From the NCBI GenBank assembly GCA_030642025.1, contig DAOWOO010000018.1, positions 1-10,984 on the forward strand: a stretch of DNA of 10,984 bases, given 5' to 3'. The translations under genes and the position numbers were made by a program. This document shows, one piece after another, positions 7,362-10,984 of the stretch. Below the pieces are notes generated by a model. That model was not told the DNA's origin. It saw nothing but the letters and a program-made list of their open reading frames with translations, and did not search any database. How positions within the stretch are numbered: position 1 is the first letter of the stretch; each line of letters opens with the position of its first letter. The stretch is from Candidatus Zixiibacteriota bacterium. Its GTDB lineage: Bacteria > Zixibacteria > MSB-5A5 > GN15 > PGXB01.

Positions 7362-7700
7362 ATGTTTGCAGTATCCGACAAGGCCAGTGATGAGTTGAAA
7401 AAAGTACTTAACTCCGATCAGGCCGAGAATAAGCATCTGGTAATATTCTTCCAGGGCTCCGGCTGAGGCGGGCCCGTTTTGGGCATGACTCTGGATGAGT
7501 CAATGGAAAACCTTGAGCGGCTTGATTCCAACGGTATAACCGCCTATATTGACCCGCGCCTTAAAGAGCATCTCGTCAAGGTCGGCAATATCAATGTCGA
7601 TTTCATCACCAGTGAAATGGGTTCGGGATACCGGATCAAGGTGGGTGATGACGATTGCAGTACCGGCGGCTGTGACGGCTGCGCCGGGCATGAATCGTAA
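7362..7700 (+). CDS. HesB/IscA-like selenoprotein (in-frame UGA at codon 35 read as selenocysteine)
   Basis: The ATG at 7362 has AGGTGG about 7 bases upstream and opens a frame of 113 codons to the TAA at 7698-7700, broken only by TGA at 7464-7466. Both sides of the TGA read as one protein: the N-terminal part has FAVSDKASDELKKVL, the usual helix of A-type iron-sulfur carriers, then a strand LVIFFQGSG, then U35, then GGPVLGMTLDES. HesB-family relatives have Cys in this place (CGGPxLGxxLDE type, from memory), and HesB-like selenoproteins are an established group. The C-terminus has Cys99, Cys104 and Cys107 in a Gly-rich tail, where A-type carriers keep their second cluster ligands; E. coli IscA uses Cys35, Cys99 and Cys101. 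Likely role: cytoplasmic binding or transfer of iron-sulfur clusters, or a redox variant of that fold. A gene caller would report only the part after the TGA. TGA ends the methyltransferase gene at 9736-9738, so global reassignment is unlikely. A nonsense mutation or read error is the alternative. Confidence 0.87.
7464..7505 (+). promoter_or_regulatory. UGA selenocysteine codon and candidate bacterial SECIS hairpin
   Basis: Downstream of TGA (7464-7466), TGACTC (7486-7491) pairs perfectly with GAGTCA (7497-7502) around a 5-base loop TGGAT; with one bulged A the stem extends by CA/TG (7484-7485 with 7504-7505). A loop G lies 26 bases after the UGA, inside the 16-37 base range described for bacterial SECIS elements, which need a G in a small apical loop. 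A second, shorter hairpin GCCC/GGGC with a GTTTT loop (7472-7484) sits closer to the UGA and competes for C7484. Confidence 0.6.
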
Positions 7701-7725
7701 AAATCTGTCAAATAAGTTCTTAAAT

Positions 7726-7764
7726 GAAAAACAGCCCGTCCACACCGGATGGGTTGCTTTATTT
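7726..7764. terminator. Bidirectional terminator between the convergent selenoprotein and glycosyltransferase genes
   Basis: A 10-bp stem CAGCCCGTCC/GGATGGGTTG (7732-7741 with 7747-7756, two G-T pairs in the plus-strand RNA) has a 5-base loop. The plus strand continues CTTTATTT and the minus strand TGTTTTTCATTT, so it can end transcripts from both sides. It overlaps the last base pairs of the glycosyltransferase stop codon. Confidence 0.75.
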
Positions 7765-8818
7765 ATGAATTAAATTCCGCCGCTATATTTTTAATTGCCG
7801 CAATATGATCCTTTAGAGTAAGGCTTTTTTGCACGGCAAAATCAGGGCTTATGTCGAAATCTCTTTCCGAGGCCTTTTTTATTGCCTCAGCCGTTGCCTC
7901 GGGAGTTAATGCCTCAATTACCATTGATTCATCATCGGTCAGAAGATCGTGGGCGCCGAAATTTCGTGGAATCACCACCGGCGTCCCACACAGGACCGAC
8001 TCAATGGCGGCCAGACCGAACGGTTCATAACGGGAGGGAAGAACGGCAAGATCGACGGCGGCATAAAGATTCTCTATGTTTTCCACGAACCCGATATATT
8101 TTACACCCTCAATTTTGTGGTCAATTTTGGGTCTGCTCCCGGCAATAATTACCTCATATTTGCCCGGTTCAAAATATGTCATAGCCTTTACCAGAATATC
8201 CAGCCCTTTTCGAATGTGGCCGGTGGAGGGGAAAAGAAGCGCGATACGTTTATCGTCAAGCCCGTATTGTCTCCTGAACTGATTGCGGTTCTTGCGGTGA
8301 GTCAGATTGAATCTGTCGGTATCGCTTGGCGGATAAAGGACAAATACCTTTTCCGGCGGCATATCATATAGCGATATAATTTCATCCCGGAGCATTTTTG
8401 AATGCGCTATTATCCGTTTTGAGTAGCGGTAACTGTTTTCCTCAAGTGATATTTCCAGCCGGTCCGGAAGCGACGGTTTTTGTTCCATGGCTCGGAGAAA
8501 TCCCCGGTGGGTTCCTCCACAGACAATAATATCCTGCGAAACCGAGCGGGTGACGGACAGGGTCAGATCAAACCCCTGTCCGGTTATATGTTTTGCCAGT
8601 TGGCCCGAGAAGAAGCACTTTCGAAGCGGCTTGGGAATTAGAGAAACGCTGTTTTTTATAACGGTGCATCGGTCCAGATAAGGAGCGTTGCTGTCAAGCT
8701 TGGATGTTATCAGATATACGGAATCGCCCGCCTCGCTGAATCCCTTGATAAGGTCGGCCAGGTACTGCTCCATTCCTCCTTTTCTGACATACTGATGATG
8801 AATAAGGGCGATTTTCAT
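7763..8818 (-). CDS. GT4-type glycosyltransferase (GT-B fold)
   Basis: 351 residues from the ATG at 8818, chosen because MKIALIHHQY is the normal beta-1 start of the family and AGGA lies 8 bases upstream; a 34-residue upstream extension in frame would be unusual for the fold. Residues 14-17 (GGME) form the Gly-rich acceptor-side loop. Residues about 189-300 are the nucleotide-sugar half: FPSTGHIRKG with Arg203/Lys204, a VIIAG strand, IGFVEN, and the E-x7-E motif EPFGLAAIE (Glu265 and Glu273), followed by GTPVV. These are the marks of retaining GT4 enzymes such as those that build lipopolysaccharide core or capsule. It would transfer a sugar from a nucleotide donor to a lipid- or glycan-linked acceptor at the inner face of the membrane. 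Donor and acceptor cannot be told. It is a single gene, convergent with the selenoprotein and divergent from the methyltransferase; no other glycan genes are visible. Confidence 0.93.
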   Translation of the reverse strand: MKIALIHHQYVRKGGMEQYLADLIKGFSEAGDSVYLITSKLDSNAPYLDRCTVIKNSVSLIPKPLRKCFFSGQLAKHITGQGFDLTLSVTRSVSQDIIVCGGTHRGFLRAMEQKPSLPDRLEISLEENSYRYSKRIIAHSKMLRDEIISLYDMPPEKVFVLYPPSDTDRFNLTHRKNRNQFRRQYGLDDKRIALLFPSTGHIRKGLDILVKAMTYFEPGKYEVIIAGSRPKIDHKIEGVKYIGFVENIENLYAAVDLAVLPSRYEPFGLAAIESVLCGTPVVIPRNFGAHDLLTDDESMVIEALTPEATAEAIKKASERDFDISPDFAVQKSLTLKDHIAAIKNIAAEFNS

Positions 8819-8949
8819 GCGGTGCATCCTGTAAAAATCAATCCTTTGGTCGATAATTGCTATGTAACCAGGTTGGCCGGTTAAAACAAGCGGATTCTTG
8901 GAGCAATTTTCGGATCGCAACCGGCCGGGAAAAGGGGAAAGCGATATTC
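8819..8949. other. Divergent intergenic region between glycosyltransferase and methyltransferase
   Basis: 131 bases must hold the start signals for both genes. The best minus-strand candidate is TTGTTT-17-TACATA and the best plus-strand one TTGCTA-17-GTTAAA; both are poor matches and I do not assign either. Two GGCCGG words occur (near 8876 and 8931). Confidence 0.35.
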
Positions 8950-9738
8950 ATGCATACTGTCGAAGGAAAAACATGGGATGAGTTCTGGGCGCATCTCTGG
9001 CAGATCGATTATCGTCATGCGATACCTCATATTCCTGAATGGGACAAAAAACTGGTCGAGTTTATTGAGCATGTCTGTCGATTGAAACCCGGAATGAAAA
9101 TCCTTGATTTGGCCTGCGGTAGCGGCGATCAGGCCCGTCATTTTGCCCGAAAAGGATATCATGTTGTCGGCCTTGATATTGCGTCAACCCTGATACGTTA
9201 TGCCAAAAACCGATTCAAAGATGAAAACTTGGCCGGAGAGCTTTTTTCAGATGATATGCGGAATATCGATTTTATGGACGAATTCGATTCATGTCTCATT
9301 CTGGGGGGATCCTTCGGGTATTTCGACTACGGCGGCGACCTGGAATTGCTGAAAAAAATCCATCGGGGCTTAAAACCGGGCGGACGGCTATTCCTTGTCT
9401 TTCGCACCATTGATCGCCTGTACGGTAAAACAAGAATCTGGTCTGAGACCGATCAAGGCTGGCTTCTCTGCGAGGAAAGATACAGCGAGAATGATCGCGT
9501 ATCATATCTGGACTGGTTTTTGGTAACAAAAGATAATACTATGCTGCGTATGAAGCGCGAGTGCGGACGATCCGCCGATTGTGTAATCCGATGTTACTCT
9601 CCTGCGGAAATGACGGCTATGTTCACCGAGGCCGGGTTTGTATCCCTGAAAAGTTACGGTGGAAATGACTTTTCAATCCCCCCACGAGAACTGCCCCCGG
9701 AACGTCTCAGGAACATTATCGTCGGGGTAAAACCCTGA
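8950..9738 (+). CDS. Class I SAM-dependent methyltransferase
   Basis: 262 residues from the ATG at 8950, behind an AAGGGG run at about 11 bases; in-frame codons further upstream reach into the divergent promoter region and begin at a TTG, so the shorter form is preferred. Motif I is ILDLACGSGDQARHFA (residues 51-66, Gly-x-Gly at 57-59), motif II is the acidic end of VVGLDIA (Asp76), an acidic DDM pair lies at 101-103, motif III-like LILGGSFGYF at 116-125 and the post-IV LKPGGRLFLVF at 141-151. This is the Rossmann order of class I enzymes, and the length is normal for the small-molecule group. The C-terminal third (RYSPAEM-type AEMTAMFTEAGF at 219-230) is the usual lid. The substrate is not readable. 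It ends in TGA, useful as evidence that TGA is a normal stop here. Confidence 0.93.
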   Translation: MHTVEGKTWDEFWAHLWQIDYRHAIPHIPEWDKKLVEFIEHVCRLKPGMKILDLACGSGDQARHFARKGYHVVGLDIASTLIRYAKNRFKDENLAGELFSDDMRNIDFMDEFDSCLILGGSFGYFDYGGDLELLKKIHRGLKPGGRLFLVFRTIDRLYGKTRIWSETDQGWLLCEERYSENDRVSYLDWFLVTKDNTMLRMKRECGRSADCVIRCYSPAEMTAMFTEAGFVSLKSYGGNDFSIPPRELPPERLRNIIVGVKP

Positions 9739-9785
9739 TTCCTGACAACTAATAAGACAGTTTCCGCCTGTTGCTATCGTGTTTA

Positions 9786-9828
9786 TTCAGATTTCAATTT
9801 TTCATCCAGATGCTGTTCAAAATCTGAA
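9786..9828. repeat. Inverted repeat between methyltransferase and cohesin-like gene
   Basis: TTCAGATTT (9786-9794) and AAATCTGAA (9820-9828) are perfect inverted copies separated by 25 bases. The right arm also takes part in a competing small hairpin GTTCA/TGAAC (9815-9819 with 9825-9829). There is no T-run after it, so it is a weak terminator at best; it could be an operator or an alternative-fold leader for the next gene. Confidence 0.4.
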
Positions 9829-9983
9829 CATATTTGTATGTCGGTCTCCCCGAAGGCCATAAACCCCGGCGGCGGCATCCTCTTTGCATTTTTAATGTGC
9901 GGACATCTTTTGAGATATGATAATATGTCAATGAATGGCAATAAGATACCTGCACATAACGGTGCATAGAAAGGGTGATTGGA

Positions 9984-10838
9984 ATGAAACCAAAGTTAAT
10001 GCTCTTCACAATTTTGACAGTGTGTTGCATTCTTGGGACAGCAGAGGCCGCTCCGCCAGAATACACGGGTAAAATAGTTATTGATAACAAGACCGTTGAA
10101 CCGGGTGTCACATTCATGGCCCGGATCAGCCTTGAGGACAGCAATATTCCTGTAACGGGAATGAGGATTCCCCTGAATCTGGGAAGTTCGTACTTAAGCT
10201 GTACTTTTGTTGATTTTTCCGGTTCGATCAAACATCCGGATATGCAGACATATTACACAACTGGCGGCTCAGAAGTGGAAATCTCGCTTATTCCGTCGGC
10301 CATTGATCCATTGGCAGTAATATCCGATGCTTCAGGGCTGATTGCCACCCTGTTTATCAGGGTCGATGAGGCCGCCCTGTCGGAAAATATCCGGATCGAC
10401 ACAATCCTGACCGATATCCCGATTGAATATGCGGGAATAACTATCCATCGCCTCAGAAGGCTGGAGTTTTCCGAGGAATCCGGACTGGCCACTCTCTTGC
10501 CGAGCATTGAAGGCGGGCTGATCGAGGTCAGGAATTCCACTTCCGTCGATGACCGGGCCGACGGGCTCATGCCAGAGAGTATGGACTTATTGCAGAATTA
10601 TCCCAATCCGTTTAACCCGGCCACGACTATTTCGTTTGTCCTGCCCGAAAGAGCCGATATCCGTGTAGATATATTTAATCTTCTGGGTCAGAGTGTCGCT
10701 GTTCTGGCTGAAGGTTCATATGAAGCCGGTCGCTATGACCTGCCCTGGAATGCCTCAGATAAACCCAGCGGAGTATATTTTTACCGACTGACGTGTGATC
10801 AGGACGTTTTGACCAGAAAGATGATCCTGATGAAATAA
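9984..10838 (+). CDS. Exported cohesin-like protein with T9SS-type C-terminal sorting domain
   Basis: 284 residues from the ATG at 9984, which has AAGGG about 8 bases upstream; a GTG nine bases earlier overlaps that site and is less likely. Residues 1-22 are a signal peptide ending AEA; Cys14 and Cys15 do not form a lipobox. Residues about 28-183 resemble a cohesin fold: paired beta strands with the EPGVTFMARISLED start and ATLFIRVDEA strand typical of the family. Residues 184-201 are a polar linker. Residues 202-284 begin with LLQNYPNPFNPATTISFVLP and end with GVYFYRLT...RKMILMK, the FlgD-like/type A sorting domain used by type IX secretion in Bacteroidota and found widely in related phyla. 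The protein is therefore probably exported to the surface or medium and could bind dockerin-like partners, such as the large gene at 2608-5691. Whether a type IX machinery exists in this organism cannot be seen here. Confidence 0.92.
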   Translation: MKPKLMLFTILTVCCILGTAEAAPPEYTGKIVIDNKTVEPGVTFMARISLEDSNIPVTGMRIPLNLGSSYLSCTFVDFSGSIKHPDMQTYYTTGGSEVEISLIPSAIDPLAVISDASGLIATLFIRVDEAALSENIRIDTILTDIPIEYAGITIHRLRRLEFSEESGLATLLPSIEGGLIEVRNSTSVDDRADGLMPESMDLLQNYPNPFNPATTISFVLPERADIRVDIFNLLGQSVAVLAEGSYEAGRYDLPWNASDKPSGVYFYRLTCDQDVLTRKMILMK

Positions 10839-10913
10839 ATGATTTTCTCTTTCTGCCGAATTAATGATGAGGGGACCACACAAAGAGGTTTCCTCACTAA
10901 CATATCGGTAGAG

Positions 10914-10984
10914 ATGCAACAGACTGTAAAAACAGACACATATCCTGAGATTCCCGATTATGAAATAGTCTCCAAAATCGGCGA
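10914..10984 (+). CDS. N-terminus of a probable Ser/Thr protein kinase (partial, runs off right edge)
   Basis: The frame is open from the ATG at 10914 to the window end, 23 codons. It reads MQQTVKTDTYPEIPDYEIVSKIG, and the next base pair fits Glu or Asp. IPDYEIVSKIGE is the stock opening of bacterial Hanks-type kinases, just before the Gly-rich ATP loop, which would lie outside the window. The same frame stays open back to an ATG at 10839, directly after the previous stop codon, but that start lacks a ribosome site and gives an unusual 25-residue lead; the start at 10914 also has only a weak GGTAGAG. Probably co-transcribed with the gene before it, 75 bases away. Rests on a short stretch, so the family is a likely rather than firm call. 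Confidence 0.6.
   Translation, partial: MQQTVKTDTYPEIPDYEIVSKIG

Noticed and set aside
7464..7466. Reassigned genetic code (TGA as Trp or Gly)
   Set aside because: TGA ends the methyltransferase gene, and the window's long genes otherwise contain no in-frame TGA.
7479..7700. A 73-residue stand-alone gene starting after the TGA
   Set aside because: It has no ribosome site, starts in the middle of a conserved stretch (PVLGMTLDES), and the 34 codons before the TGA have a good ribosome site and the matching N-terminal half of the same family.
9996..10049. Lipoprotein signal in the cohesin-like protein
   Set aside because: Cys14 is preceded by Val, not Gly/Ala/Ser, and a normal AEA cut site follows.
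9794..10231. Minus-strand frame of 145 codons overlapping the start of the cohesin-like gene
   Set aside because: It is antisense to the signal peptide and cohesin-like start, with no start signal or motif.

Overview
The window looks like a chromosomal piece from an uncultured, probably Gram-negative bacterium of the FCB/PVC type. A Zixibacteria-like genome is my best guess, from memory of protein style only. The reasons are large secreted proteins built from Cys-rich GACC repeats, thrombospondin type 3 repeats, cohesin-like and dockerin-like modules, one PEP-CTERM sorting signal and one type IX (T9SS-like) C-terminal domain. TGA, TAG and TAA all serve as stops, so the code is standard, but one in-frame TGA is best read as selenocysteine.

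Layout. Positions 1-2346 (minus strand) hold the first 782 codons of a large secreted protein that runs off the left edge just after the start of a papain/C39-like peptidase motif. Positions 2608-5691 (minus) hold a 1027-residue secreted modular protein: signal peptide, N-terminal beta-rich domain, three GACC repeats, C39-like peptidase domain (Cys430/His578/Asp598), thrombospondin type 3 array and a C-terminal dockerin-like pair. Positions 6175-6768 (minus) encode a small PEP-CTERM protein with a textbook terminator. After a roughly 590-base intergenic stretch with promoter-like sites pointing both ways, 7362-7700 (plus) encodes a HesB/IscA-like selenoprotein with an in-frame UGA at codon 35 and a candidate bacterial SECIS hairpin just after it. 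It converges, across a bidirectional terminator, on a GT4-type glycosyltransferase (7763-8818, minus). A SAM-dependent methyltransferase (8950-9738, plus) is divergent from the transferase. A secreted cohesin-like protein with a T9SS-like C-terminus follows (9984-10838, plus), and the window ends in what reads as the first 23 codons of a Ser/Thr protein kinase (10914 onward, plus).

How they may fit together (inference). Four of the eight genes encode exported proteins. Two carry cohesin-like modules, one carries a dockerin-like pair and two carry C39-like peptidase signatures, which would suit a surface or extracellular protein assembly without any visible carbohydrase. The two sorting signals imply two different export or anchoring routes in one cell. 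The glycosyltransferase and methyltransferase could serve glycan synthesis, but nothing visible ties them to the secreted proteins. The strongest single observation is the selenoprotein, whose 5' part would be lost by conventional gene calling.
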